A DNA stretch of 46,659 nt from Paraeggerthella sp964369725 (GTDB lineage Bacteria; Actinomycetota; Coriobacteriia; Coriobacteriales; Eggerthellaceae), in NCBI GenBank assembly GCA_964369725.1, contig CAYJGC010000008.1, positions 1 to 46,659 of the forward strand, given 5' to 3'. Shown here piece by piece: positions 34,336 to 42,588 of this stretch (within the stretch, counting starts at the first letter, position 1; the number at the start of each line of letters is the position of its first letter). Under the pieces are notes generated by a model. That model worked only from the letters and a program-made list of their open reading frames with translations, did no database searches and was not told where the DNA came from. The translations under genes were made by a program, and so were the position numbers.

Positions 34336-35321
34336 TGAAACGTCATTATTGGGAGTTCCCTATCATTATCGACCTCTTCTTAGGTGGTCTTGGCGGCGGC
34401 ATCTTATTCCTAGCATTTCTCTTTGACTTCTTTATTATGCCAGGTGCATCAGAAATGTTTGCTATGCCTATGTTGGTTGCATTCCTTTCACTCGGTGTAA
34501 GTACCTTCTTCTTGGTATTTGAGTTAGGTCAGCCACTGGTATTTTGGCGAGTATTTGCCACAAAAACAGCCATCATTAAATGGGGCGCATTGTTGATGAC
34601 ATTCTCAGCAATTTGCTCAATGCTTTGGTGGGCTTCATTCTTGCCCTTTGAGTGGCTGGGCTGGCTTACTGCTCTGTTAAGTCCTTTGCAGCCAGTTTTG
34701 TTGGGTATAGGCGGTGTTTGTGGTTTTGGTGTTATGGTGTACACTGGCGTTATGCTTTCAACCTTGAAGGCTCGCGTATTTTGGGCAACTCCTGGACTAC
34801 CAATCTTGTTTGCGCTTTCAGCACTGTTGACTGCTTGCGCGGCTGTTACGCTCAGCGTAGGCGGCTGGCCTGCACAGCTCACGTATGATAGTCAGATTAT
34901 TGCTTCGGTAGCTGTTCCTCTCGTAGTAACTATTACCTACATTGCTTCTATTGTATTGGCTTTTGCGGAACTGGTAATCTTGCTCATCGTGGTACTTTCT
35001 GCCTTTGGTGCTGGTAACAAAACAGCCAAGGAAGTAGCTGCACGTTGGGTAAAGGGAAAAACTGCACCCGTATTCTGGATTGGTATGGTAGGTGTGGGCT
35101 TGCTAATACCTTTGATTCTCTTATTGGCAGCTCCCTTTAGCGTTGCTTCATTGATAATAGCTCCTGTGATGCTTTTGATCGGTGGTTTCTTGCTTCGTTA
35201 CTTGTTTGTATTCTCTGACGAACGCGCAGAGATTCCTGGTGAGAATCTCTATTGCGGTCGCATGGCGAAGCCTAATGCTGACTTTGTTTCTCGTTGGACT
35301 TATGGTGAAAACGAGTTCTAA
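34335..35321 (+). CDS. NrfD/PsrC-type membrane anchor, module C
   Basis: The 328-residue protein has about eight to nine membrane helices and starts MKRHYWEFPIIIDLFLGGLGGG, the family's usual opening (Pfam PF03916). NrfD proteins exchange electrons with the quinone pool and anchor the Fe-S and catalytic subunits. Together with the two genes upstream this makes a complete membrane-bound oxidoreductase. Translational coupling with the Fe-S gene is likely from the one-base overlap. A terminator with repeat copies follows. Confidence 0.95.
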   Translation: MKRHYWEFPIIIDLFLGGLGGGILFLAFLFDFFIMPGASEMFAMPMLVAFLSLGVSTFFLVFELGQPLVFWRVFATKTAIIKWGALLMTFSAICSMLWWASFLPFEWLGWLTALLSPLQPVLLGIGGVCGFGVMVYTGVMLSTLKARVFWATPGLPILFALSALLTACAAVTLSVGGWPAQLTYDSQIIASVAVPLVVTITYIASIVLAFAELVILLIVVLSAFGAGNKTAKEVAARWVKGKTAPVFWIGMVGVGLLIPLILLLAAPFSVASLIIAPVMLLIGGFLLRYLFVFSDERAEIPGENLYCGRMAKPNADFVSRWTYGENEF

Positions 35322-35347
35322 TCAAAGCTGTTCAACCAATTAGTACG

Positions 35348-35385
35348 ATAAGCGCCTCTCTAGCATTAGGGGGGCGCTTATTTGT
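35348..35385 (+). terminator. Terminator after module C
   Basis: ATAAGCGCC (35348-35356) pairs with GGCGCTTAT (35373-35381), and further pairs extend inward through TCTCTA/TAGGGG with wobble. A short TTTGTGT tail follows. Parts of its 3' arm are repeated twice downstream. Confidence 0.7.
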
Positions 35386-35504
35386 GTACCCAAGAGTGGA
35401 AGGCAGTGTCGTATCTTTTGATTACATTCTCTAACATTAGAGGAGCGCTTATTTGTGTAACCAGGACTTATATTCAAGTTAGAGGGGCGCTTATTTGTGT
35501 TCCC
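35364..35504 (+). repeat. Three copies of a terminator-arm repeat
   Basis: Near-identical segments around GCGCTTATTTGTGT occur at 35364-35390, 35435-35462 and 35475-35504. Copies one and two share a preceding CTCTARCATTAG. Only the first keeps the full left arm of the hairpin. The surrounding 35322-35891 interval holds no gene that I can support. Confidence 0.7.
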
Positions 35505-35726
35505 GTGTTTTCTTCTCAAGTGACAAAGGGCTGCCACCTGCGGCGATAACCCCTCAGCGCACACATCGTACGCTGTGAATCAAAGTAGCCACCACATCGT
35601 CACGTATGTAAGTCAGGCAAGCGGAGGCGCTCTCAAGGCGCGCATCATATGCTATGAAGTAAAGTTCTCTGCATAAAGCGCTTAAGCATGAAATTTTCTT
35701 ACGTAATTCATTTCTATCAAGCCAAC

Positions 35727-35754
35727 AAAAATCGCTCCCCAAAAAGGGGAGCGA
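35727..35754 (-). terminator. Rho-independent terminator for the serA transcript (minus strand)
   Basis: Read on the minus strand, TCGCTCCCC and GGGGAGCGA form a 9-bp stem with a five-T loop, and TTTTT follows. It lies about 140 bases beyond the serA stop. The plus strand has no T-run, so it does not serve module C. Confidence 0.85.
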
Positions 35755-35891
35755 CAGGAGGAAGCGTCTAGTAAGCTTTAGGCAGCTGTCACGTAATGGC
35801 ACATGTTTGCAAAGTTTTAAATCGAGCTTGTAGGACAATGTGCGCCCTGTAAACCCTAAACCTTGCTTGATCGGCCAAGGTGATGCCGAGG

Positions 35892-37055
35892 TTATTTAAT
35901 GACGCGAATGCGTATTACGCCATCAATCGCAGCAAGTTGATCAATAGAGTCTGCGGTTGATGTGTCAACGTCAAGCATTGTGTAGGCTATGTCACCGCGT
36001 GCGCGATTAGTCATATTTTCAATGTTGACGCTTGCTGCACCAAATACATTAGTGATTTGGCTAATCATATTAGGCGTGTTCTTGTGAAGTACGGCAATGC
36101 GTTCTCCATCTACAGGACGAGGACCCATGTCGCATGCAGGATAATTGACTGAATTAATAATGTTACCATTATCGATGTAGTCCATCATTTGGCGCACTGC
36201 CATCACGGCACAGTTGTCTTCGGCTTCTTCGGTAGATGCACCCAAGTGAGGAAGAACGATAGCTTTTTCCATTTGCATAACAGCAGGAGAAGCGAAGTCT
36301 GTAACGTATGCATGGATTTTGCCGCTATCAAGAGCTGCAGCCATAGCATCGTTGTTGACTAGGGTGTCACGTGAGAAGTTAAGGAAAACAGCACCTTCTT
36401 TCATGAGCGAGCAAGCACGCTCGTCAATCATGCCAATAGTGCCTTCTATAGCGGGAACATGAATTGAGATGTAGTCGCTTTCGCGGAAAATGTCGTCAAG
36501 ATTGGTTACATGGTGAACATCGCTTGAGAGCTGCCAAGCTGCGCCAACGGAAACATAAGGATCATAGCCGTATACATCCATGCCAAGATCAAGAGCTGCA
36601 TTTGCAACAAGCGCACCAATTGCTCCAAGCCCAATAACACCAAGCTTTTTGCCTTTGATTTCGCGTCCTGCAAAAGCTTTCTTTGCCTTTTCAGCAGCTT
36701 TTCCAATATTTGGGTCATCTATGTTGGTGCGACACCAATCAATACCGCCTACGATGCCGCGGCTGCCCAAAAGCATACCGCACAAAACAAGCTCTTTTAC
36801 TGCGTTGGCGTTAGCGCCAGGAGTGTTAAATACTACGATACCTTCTTCTGCACAGCGGTCAACAGGGATGTTGTTTACGCCGGCACCTGCACGAGCAATT
36901 GCGCGGAGTTCTTTTGAGAATTCCATATCATGCATTGCTGCGCTACGAACCAAAATTCCTGCAGACTGAGAAATGTCATCAGTTAGCTCGTAGTTGTCTG
37001 TTAAAAGGCTGGTTCCATAAGAAGAGATGTTGTTGAGGCAATGAACATAGCGCAT
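35892..37055 (-). CDS. serA: D-3-phosphoglycerate dehydrogenase
   Basis: The 387-residue protein catalyses the first step of serine synthesis, oxidising 3-phosphoglycerate with NAD. Visible features are RAGAGVNNIPVD in the substrate domain, the Rossmann motif GVIGLGAIGALVANAA, the catalytic His in LPHLGASTEEAEDN, and a C-terminal ACT domain (AVLHKNTPNMISQITNVFG) for regulation. The start follows AAGGAGCACGC. The length fits the short ACT-containing form common in anaerobes. It is transcribed alone toward module C and ends at a strong minus-strand terminator. No serC is adjacent. Confidence 0.9.
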   Translation of the reverse strand: MRYVHCLNNISSYGTSLLTDNYELTDDISQSAGILVRSAAMHDMEFSKELRAIARAGAGVNNIPVDRCAEEGIVVFNTPGANANAVKELVLCGMLLGSRGIVGGIDWCRTNIDDPNIGKAAEKAKKAFAGREIKGKKLGVIGLGAIGALVANAALDLGMDVYGYDPYVSVGAAWQLSSDVHHVTNLDDIFRESDYISIHVPAIEGTIGMIDERACSLMKEGAVFLNFSRDTLVNNDAMAAALDSGKIHAYVTDFASPAVMQMEKAIVLPHLGASTEEAEDNCAVMAVRQMMDYIDNGNIINSVNYPACDMGPRPVDGERIAVLHKNTPNMISQITNVFGAASVNIENMTNRARGDIAYTMLDVDTSTADSIDQLAAIDGVIRIRVIK

Positions 37056-37228
37056 GCGTGCTCCTTAAAACAAAAGGCGAGAGTACGACATGCGTGACGT
37101 GCTCTTCGCCATCCTTTTTACCTATCACATCCATAATGCGTTTGCTATGGCTTAATGTCAATAAAAAACCCCGTTAGCGTGCGCATTTAGCCGACTTTAG
37201 CTTTGTGTCGAAGTGAGGGGTATTGATT

Positions 37229-37280
37229 TACGCGAGAAGTACGTGGGCTTTGATATTGGTGTACGTACCTCTCGCGCGTA
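37229..37280. repeat. Imperfect inverted repeat between serA and bfr
   Basis: TACGCGAGAAGTAC (37229-37242) is complementary to GTACCTCTCGCGCGTA (37265-37280), with a two-base bulge and one mismatch. It lies downstream of bfr on the minus strand but lacks a T-run. It may be a 3' stability hairpin or an operator for serA. Confidence 0.4.
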
Positions 37281-37320
37281 TGTTTTAAAGAGGATGTCTG
37301 AAAGAAGATATAGATTGTCT

Positions 37321-37785
37321 TTAGCTTTGGGTTGAAAGGAAAATTTGCAAGGACATTTGGTCAATCTGGTCTTGCAGTTCTTCCAGCTGATCAAGGTGAT
37401 TGTCCTCGTCTTTGAGAATGCCTGCCAAAACGTCTCTTGTGGCATGATCCTGTACGCTCACTGCGAGAACAATAGCTTCATTATATTGCCTAATTGAATC
37501 AAGCTCCAACGCGTGGTCATTGTTGACCTGTTTAGGCACCTCAGAACCAATATGGATTTTGTTGAGATTCGATACGATAGGAGTACCTTCTAAAAAGAGG
37601 ATACGTTCGATAAGACGTTCGGCGTGCTTCATTTCGGTAATAGCCCTCATTTTGAATGCACTACTCAGTTTGTTATATCCCCAGTCTTCACACATTTCTG
37701 CATGAACCATATATTGATTGACGGCGGTCAGTTCGCTGGCTAATAGATTGTTGAGGGTGTTTACAAGTTCAGTGTTGCCTTTCAT
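37321..37785 (-). CDS. bfr: Bacterioferritin
   Basis: The 154-residue protein has the ferritin four-helix fold. Ferroxidase ligands are at the expected places: Glu18 and the Glu51/His54 pair, with a second set later in YNEAIV and DEDNHLDQ. Met52 is in the haem-ligand position, supporting a haem-binding bacterioferritin rather than plain ferritin. AAAGGAG precedes the ATG. It stores iron and protects against oxidants, useful for a cell with many Fe-S enzymes. It stands alone on the minus strand. Confidence 0.92.
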   Translation of the reverse strand: MKGNTELVNTLNNLLASELTAVNQYMVHAEMCEDWGYNKLSSAFKMRAITEMKHAERLIERILFLEGTPIVSNLNKIHIGSEVPKQVNNDHALELDSIRQYNEAIVLAVSVQDHATRDVLAGILKDEDNHLDQLEELQDQIDQMSLQIFLSTQS

Positions 37786-38022
37786 GGGAGATGCTCCTTT
37801 CGTTTTTTGGCAGATAAGAAGGAAGTGAGAGGACTCCTTCAGGAGCTGTATTCTAATGTGCTCCGCCTTCTAGTCGGGGTCTTTTGATGCTAACGTGAAT
37901 ATCTCGTAGGCATCTTGGTACCTAAATGCAGTCTTTCGTGAATTGAGCACAAACATATCAAGGGGAATTGCGAGGTGTGTTAAAATAAGCGACTGGCAAG
38001 AATAATTTTGGAAGGAACGCAT

Positions 38023-38778
38023 ATGTCAGGGCACTCAAAATGGGCAACCACTAAACATCGCAAGGCGGCGCAGGATGCAAAACGTTCTGCTTTGTTCTCA
38101 AAGCTTTCTCGCAATATTACGGTAGCGGCGAAGGAGGGTGGTGATCCAAGCCCCGAAAACAATGCGTCGTTGGCGGCTGCTATTGAAAAGGCAAAGGGCT
38201 ATTCGCTTCCTAAAGATAAGATTAAAGCGGCAATCGATAAGGCATTTGGCGCTGGCAAAGATTCTGCAAGTTATGAAACCATCATTTATGAAGGATACGG
38301 TCCTTGTGGTGTCGCTGTGTATTGTGAAGCGCTTACCGATAATCGTAACCGCACTGCAGCCGATGTTCGTGCAGCTTTTACGCGTTCTGGTGGAAGCTTG
38401 GGCACTTCTGGTTCAGTTGCTTTTCAGTTTGAGCGCAAGGGCCAAATTGTTATAGAAAAAGAACAATGCGCAGACGAAGATGAACTCATGCTTGCCGTTG
38501 CGGATGCTGGTGGAGACGACTACGAAGACGCAGGGGAAGAGTGGATTGTTTATACCGGTCCAACCGACCTTATGGCAGTCAAAAGAGCCTTGGAGCAAGA
38601 GGGTATCGTGGCGAAGGGCGCCGAATTAACCATGGAGCCAACCACCCCAACTGCAGTTGAAGTTGCCGAGGCAAATAAAGTTATGCGCCTTATTGATAAG
38701 TTAGAAGAACTGGAAGACTTGCAAAACGTGTATCACAGCATGGATGTCACCGAAGAGATTGCTGCGGCTCTCGACTAA
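38023..38778 (+). CDS. yebC: YebC/PmpR-family protein
   Basis: ATG 38023 with GAAGGA six bases upstream gives 251 residues starting MSGHSKWATTKHRKAAQDAKR, the signature YebC N-terminus; the longer start at 38008 is unlikely. Conserved NRTAADVRAAFTRSGGSLGTSGSVAFQF and the C-terminal domain are complete. YebC proteins have been described as transcription factors and, more recently, as helpers of translation at proline-rich stretches. It lies upstream of ruvCAB, as in many actinobacteria and Gram-negatives, though here a terminator separates them. Confidence 0.95.
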   Translation: MSGHSKWATTKHRKAAQDAKRSALFSKLSRNITVAAKEGGDPSPENNASLAAAIEKAKGYSLPKDKIKAAIDKAFGAGKDSASYETIIYEGYGPCGVAVYCEALTDNRNRTAADVRAAFTRSGGSLGTSGSVAFQFERKGQIVIEKEQCADEDELMLAVADAGGDDYEDAGEEWIVYTGPTDLMAVKRALEQEGIVAKGAELTMEPTTPTAVEVAEANKVMRLIDKLEELEDLQNVYHSMDVTEEIAAALD

Positions 38779-38997
38779 GTAGGCGCTTTTGGTGCTTGGT
38801 ATATTTTTATGCGCCATCGTATCACCTGTATGTTTGGCTCACCTTTTGGGTGCACAAATAATGCGCACTTAGATGAAGCGCGCGGAATTTGCGAACAGGG
38901 GACATACTGCACGTTTGCTAGTAGCCTTTAAGAGTATTTTGGGATAGGATACAAAGTGCTCACTGTCTTGACTGACAAGGTTTTAATAAGCTCTAAG

Positions 38998-39020
38998 CGC
39001 CTCGTTTGAGGCGTTTTTTT
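38998..39020 (+). terminator. Rho-independent terminator before ruvC
   Basis: CGCCTC and GAGGCG flank a GTTT loop and are followed by seven Ts. It isolates ruvCAB from the yebC transcript. Confidence 0.88.
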
Positions 39021-39109
39021 GTCGAGCAAGATAGCTGTTCAGGCCGAAAAATTTTGCAGAGTTATCTAAAGCTTCCCTCTATACAGAGAAGAGTGTGATA
39101 AGATAGTAG

Positions 39110-39123
39110 CGAACAAACGTTTG
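39110..39123. promoter_or_regulatory. LexA (SOS) box upstream of ruvC
   Basis: CGAACAAACGTTTG matches the Gram-positive/actinobacterial SOS box (CGAAC-N4-GTTYG type) and sits 44 bases before the ruvC start. DNA-damage control of ruvCAB is typical, so this is well supported by pattern and context. Confidence 0.8.
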
Positions 39124-39166
39124 TATAAAGCAATTTATTGGTAGAGCATAAAGAAGGAAAGCGTGC

Positions 39167-39664
39167 ATGCAACACAATGAGCGAATTATATTAGGTATTG
39201 ATCCAGGTTTGGCAAATACGGGCTGGGGGGTTGTTGCGCAGAAAGGCTCGCAGCTCAGTTGCGTTGCTTATGGATGTGTAACTACCGATAAAGATGCTCC
39301 ACTTGCTCATCGCTTGATGAAGATTCATCAGCAAATGGGGGCAGTTATTTCGCGATTTAAACCTCAGTATGTTGGCGTTGAGACAGTATGGTTTGGCGTG
39401 AACGTGCAAAGTGCGTTTGCTACTGGTCAGGCTCGAGGAGCCGCTTTGGTTGCTTGTGCAGAGCATGATTTGTACGTAGAAGAATTTTCACCAAGTCAAA
39501 TTAAACTTGCCGTGGTGGGCAGTGGTTCTGCACAGAAAGATCAAGTTCAGTACATGGTAAGACAATTGTTGGATTTAAAATCTATTCCGCGACCAGATCA
39601 TGCAGCAGATGCGTTGGCTACCGCAATATGCTTTGTTTCGCATGAAGCTATTGAAGATCGTTAG
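39167..39664 (+). CDS. ruvC: Holliday junction resolvase RuvC
   Basis: The 165-residue protein shows the RuvC active-site acids: Asp in LGIDPGLANTGWG, Glu in GVETVWFG, and paired Asp residues in RPDHAADALATA. It cleaves Holliday junctions during recombinational repair, with RuvAB. ATG 39167 follows GAAGGAAAG. It leads the ruvC-ruvA-ruvB operon with a 26-base gap to ruvA. The LexA box upstream predicts SOS induction. Confidence 0.97.
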   Translation: MQHNERIILGIDPGLANTGWGVVAQKGSQLSCVAYGCVTTDKDAPLAHRLMKIHQQMGAVISRFKPQYVGVETVWFGVNVQSAFATGQARGAALVACAEHDLYVEEFSPSQIKLAVVGSGSAQKDQVQYMVRQLLDLKSIPRPDHAADALATAICFVSHEAIEDR

Positions 39665-39690
39665 TTTGGATTTTTCTAGAAAGGATTAAC

Positions 39691-40278
39691 GTGATTGCAT
39701 TTCTTAAAGGTATCCTTGCGGGGAAAAGTACACATGCTGCTTTCGTGGAGGTTCAAGGTGTGGGATATGCTGTAGGAATGTCTCAAGCTGCTCTTTCAAG
39801 ATTGCCTGAAGTTGGTAGCTCGGTCTTGATTCATACGTATTTGCAAATGCGTGAAGACGGTGTTTCGCTTTTTGGTTTCTTGACGCTTGAAGAGAAAGCG
39901 TTGTTTGAGCGCTTGATTAGCGTGAGTGGCGTTGGGCCAAAAGTTGCTTTATCCGCATTATCTTCCTTTACTTCACAAGTTTTGGTGAGGGCTATTGCTT
40001 CACAGGATGTTGCTGCCATACAACAAATACCTGGTGTTGGAAAAAAGACCGCATCACGAATTATCTTAGAGCTTCAAGGCGCGCTCGATCAGGAATTGCT
40101 CGATCTGGAAAATAAAGGAACCTTACCTTCAGAATCAGAAAATATTAAGCGTGCTAAAGAAGTTCTTCTATCTATGGAGTTTACCTCTGCAGAAGTAGAA
40201 CTTGCATTAAAAGATGCTCCACAGGGAATGGATGAAAACAGGCTGTTACAATATGCTTTAAAACGTATAGGTTCGTAA
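39691..40278 (+). CDS. ruvA: Holliday junction DNA helicase subunit RuvA
   Basis: GTG 39691 follows AAAGGA. The 195-residue protein has the N-terminal OB-fold, two helix-hairpin-helix motifs (SVSGVGPKVALSAL and IPGVGKKTASRIILEL) and the small C-terminal three-helix domain that contacts RuvB (AKEVLLSMEFTSAEVELALK). It binds junctions and loads the RuvB motor. Length is normal. Confidence 0.97.
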   Translation: MIAFLKGILAGKSTHAAFVEVQGVGYAVGMSQAALSRLPEVGSSVLIHTYLQMREDGVSLFGFLTLEEKALFERLISVSGVGPKVALSALSSFTSQVLVRAIASQDVAAIQQIPGVGKKTASRIILELQGALDQELLDLENKGTLPSESENIKRAKEVLLSMEFTSAEVELALKDAPQGMDENRLLQYALKRIGS

Positions 40279-40311
40279 ACATGACTGAGTATTAGAATAA
40301 GATTGGTTGGT

Positions 40312-41376
40312 ATGTCTCGTAACGATATTGAAATAGAAGGCTTGGTATTTTCTGCAGACAATGACGAATCGCCTGCGGCATCACGCATGGTGTCACCTGA
40401 TTTGATTGAAGCAGATCTAGCAATTGATCGCAGCTTGCGCCCTAAACGCTTTGGAGACTACTTAGGACAAAGTAAGATAAAAGAGTCTCTCGCAATTCTT
40501 ATTGAAGCGGCACAGGCTCGCGGCGATGTGGTAGACCATATTTTATTTTCTGGACCGCCTGGATTAGGTAAAACAACATTAGCCTCAGTGGTTGCCAACG
40601 AGCTGGGAGCGAATATCAAAATCACAAGTGGCCCAGCAATTGAACGCACGGGAGATTTGGCAGCAATTCTTACCAATCTCGAAGAAGGCGACGTATTGTT
40701 TATCGATGAAATACATCGCCTTAATCGTATGGTTGAGGAAGTTCTTTATCCTGCTTTAGAAGATTTTGCGTTAGACATTGTTGTAGGCAAAGGTCCAGCC
40801 GCTCGTTCTATTCGTTTAGATTTACCTCGTTTTACCCTAGTGGGAGCCACTACGCGTACGGGACTTTTGACAGGGCCGCTACGCGATAGGTTTGGGGTAG
40901 TATTTCGCTTGCAATACTATACTCCCGAAGAACTCGCTCTGATTGTTCATCGCTCGGCAGCTATCTTGGACGTTGGGATTGTAGAAGATGGAGCGCTTGA
41001 GATTGCGCGTAGGAGCCGCGGAACGCCGCGTCTCGCAAATAGACTTTTGAAGCGTGTGCGCGATTGGGCGCAGGTGAGAGGCGACGGCTCTATTGACGAA
41101 GATGTCGCTGCGCAAGCGCTCTGCTTTTTTGAGGTTGATTCACTTGGTCTTGATGCAGTAGACAATAGAATTTTGGAATTGTTGACGGTGCAATTTGAGG
41201 GTCGACCCGTAGGACTCTCAACACTCGCTTCTGCACTTTCCGAAGATCCCGATACGCTTGAAGATGTGTATGAACCATTCTTAATGCAGCAAGGACTCAT
41301 AGTGCGCACGCCAAAGGGAAGAATTGCAACATCTCGGGCTTATGAGCATAGAGGAATTGTTCAACCAAAAGGATAA
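40312..41376 (+). CDS. ruvB: Holliday junction DNA helicase motor RuvB
   Basis: ATG 40312 gives 354 residues; a TTG at 40303 is possible, and neither has a strong ribosome binding site. Walker A is GPPGLGKTT, Walker B VLFIDEIHRLN, sensor GATTRTGLL, and the C-terminal winged helix ends with RTPKGRIATSRAYEH. RuvB drives branch migration with RuvA. The first about 30 residues are a non-conserved acidic leader. Confidence 0.97.
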   Translation: MSRNDIEIEGLVFSADNDESPAASRMVSPDLIEADLAIDRSLRPKRFGDYLGQSKIKESLAILIEAAQARGDVVDHILFSGPPGLGKTTLASVVANELGANIKITSGPAIERTGDLAAILTNLEEGDVLFIDEIHRLNRMVEEVLYPALEDFALDIVVGKGPAARSIRLDLPRFTLVGATTRTGLLTGPLRDRFGVVFRLQYYTPEELALIVHRSAAILDVGIVEDGALEIARRSRGTPRLANRLLKRVRDWAQVRGDGSIDEDVAAQALCFFEVDSLGLDAVDNRILELLTVQFEGRPVGLSTLASALSEDPDTLEDVYEPFLMQQGLIVRTPKGRIATSRAYEHRGIVQPKG

Positions 41377-41457
41377 TGGTAAGTGCATTTGCAGATAAAG
41401 CGATTCGTCTTCGTAAAACGTTCTATACCGTGTCTATAGAGAAAGGAACTGCTTGTT

Positions 41458-41925
41458 ATGTTTGAACGAGATTACTTATTGAAGATTATTATGCAATACG
41501 GTGAAGCTCTTCGCCGCAGCTGGACGAAGGCGAAGAATGAATGCGACCCAAAAGGTGCAGCAGAAACAATTGAGCGTGCGGTGGGTGAGGCTGTTGAGAT
41601 TGATGGAGATGTCCTTTTATCTCTTTCTCCCGAATCCATTGCAAGCGTAATGCAGGTATCGGGAGTAGATCCACGAATAACAGAATATATTGCTCGAAGC
41701 CTATTGCTTACTTCTTCCTATTTGTTTGAAGCAGGAGACAAGGAATTAGCTGCGCTCCGTGAGCAGCAAGCTTACGCAATTGCAGATGCTTACGAGTTAT
41801 CGATACCGCGGACGCAAGAAGAATTTAAACAGCTAGAAATAGATGCAAAAGATGGTTTCGAGGGTCTTTTTGAGAAGATTAGTAATGAAGACCATGTTGA
41901 TCAAGACGAAACTGATTTACGCTGA
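41458..41925 (+). CDS. Conserved hypothetical protein, DUF6483-like
   Basis: The 155-residue protein is acidic and helical, without membrane segments or metal motifs. It starts MFERDYLLKIIMQYGEALRRSW, which resembles the DUF6483 family, and contains a helical repeat-like LLTSSYLFEAGDKELAALREQQAYAIADAY segment, possibly TPR-like. AGAAAGGA precedes ATG 41458. It follows ruvB by 81 bases and could be part of the SOS-controlled transcript. Function is unknown. Confidence 0.65.
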   Translation: MFERDYLLKIIMQYGEALRRSWTKAKNECDPKGAAETIERAVGEAVEIDGDVLLSLSPESIASVMQVSGVDPRITEYIARSLLLTSSYLFEAGDKELAALREQQAYAIADAYELSIPRTQEEFKQLEIDAKDGFEGLFEKISNEDHVDQDETDLR

Positions 41926-42252
41926 GTGCTTTTACTGTAGACCCGTCTTCGGGATATTTATTAGTGCTTAATTTAAGGAAATATTGCACAAAATAAGTGA
42001 AGAATTAAGCAAAAAAGCGCTGTCTTTTAGGGTTGATTAAGCCAGATAAGAGGCGCTTTTTATGAGGTTGCACTTGCTGATTAAAGAGCGTAACAACTTG
42101 GTAAAAATAGCACAAAACAAAGATTCTCGAACCAAACAGCATTGTAATAGCGTATAGTAGTCATGTGTTCTTGATGTGAGAACGAGTGCTGCAGGCTCGC
42201 GGCATACAGTGTTGTCTTCCCGAAGGGATGGGAAGAGGAAAGAGGATTTAAC
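41926..42252 (+). other. Intergenic region ahead of the cold-shock gene
   Basis: It holds the terminator at 42012-42061, a TATAGT -10-like element at 42153-42158 without a clear -35, and a leader hairpin CTTCCC/GGGAAG (42216-42235) just before the csp ribosome binding site. A structured leader is usual for cold-shock genes. Confidence 0.5.
42012..42061. terminator. Rho-independent terminator after the DUF6483-like gene
   Basis: AAAAAGCGC (42012-42020) pairs with GCGCTTTTT (42053-42061), with an inner TCTT/AAGA pair. It has a T-run on the plus strand and a corresponding one on the minus strand, so it could act in both directions. Confidence 0.75.
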
Positions 42253-42456
42253 ATGGCGGAAGGTACTGTAAAGTGGTTTAACCCCGAAAAGGGCTACGGC
42301 TTCATCTCTCAGAATGATGGCGAAGATTTGTTCGTACATTTCTCAGAGATTAAGATGGACGGCTTCAAGACGCTCGATGAAGGCTCTGCTGTGCAGTTCG
42401 ACGTTACGACTGGCCAAAACGGTAAGCTCCAGGCTAGCAACGTAGTAAAAGCATAA
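42253..42456 (+). CDS. cspA: Cold-shock domain protein
   Basis: The 67-residue protein carries the nucleic-acid-binding motifs RNP1 (KGYGFIS) and RNP2 (DLFVHFS) in the usual order. It is an RNA chaperone that melts mRNA structure. AGAGGA precedes ATG 42253. It is a single-gene unit with a strong terminator 25 bases after the stop codon. Confidence 0.95.
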   Translation: MAEGTVKWFNPEKGYGFISQNDGEDLFVHFSEIKMDGFKTLDEGSAVQFDVTTGQNGKLQASNVVKA

Positions 42457-42480
42457 ATTATTTACTTCTAAATTGCTGAA

Positions 42481-42513
42481 GCGACTCCGCAGTCATGCGG
42501 AGTCGCTTTTCTT
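42481..42513 (+). terminator. Rho-independent terminator after csp
   Basis: GCGACTCCGCA and TGCGGAGTCGC form an 11-bp perfect stem around GTCA, followed by TTTTCTTT. Confidence 0.93.
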
Positions 42514-42588
42514 TGGTGTGAGAGATACTGTTTTACCTAGGCTTATAGGTAAGCTATAGAGATGCACCTTGGGTAAACGCATTCTTTT

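Larger units (their letters stand above)
38779..39166 (+). other. yebC-ruvC intergenic region
   Basis: No protein gene is visible. The stretch holds a terminator at 38998-39020 about 220 bases after yebC, leaving room for a long 3' tail or an unrecognised small RNA, and then the LexA box and leader of ruvC. Confidence 0.5.

Noticed and set aside
35732..35754. This hairpin as the module C terminator
   Set aside because: The T-run exists only on the minus strand, so it serves serA.
35554..35838. Minus-strand open frame of 94 codons after serA
   Set aside because: It runs through the serA terminator hairpin and matches nothing recognisable.
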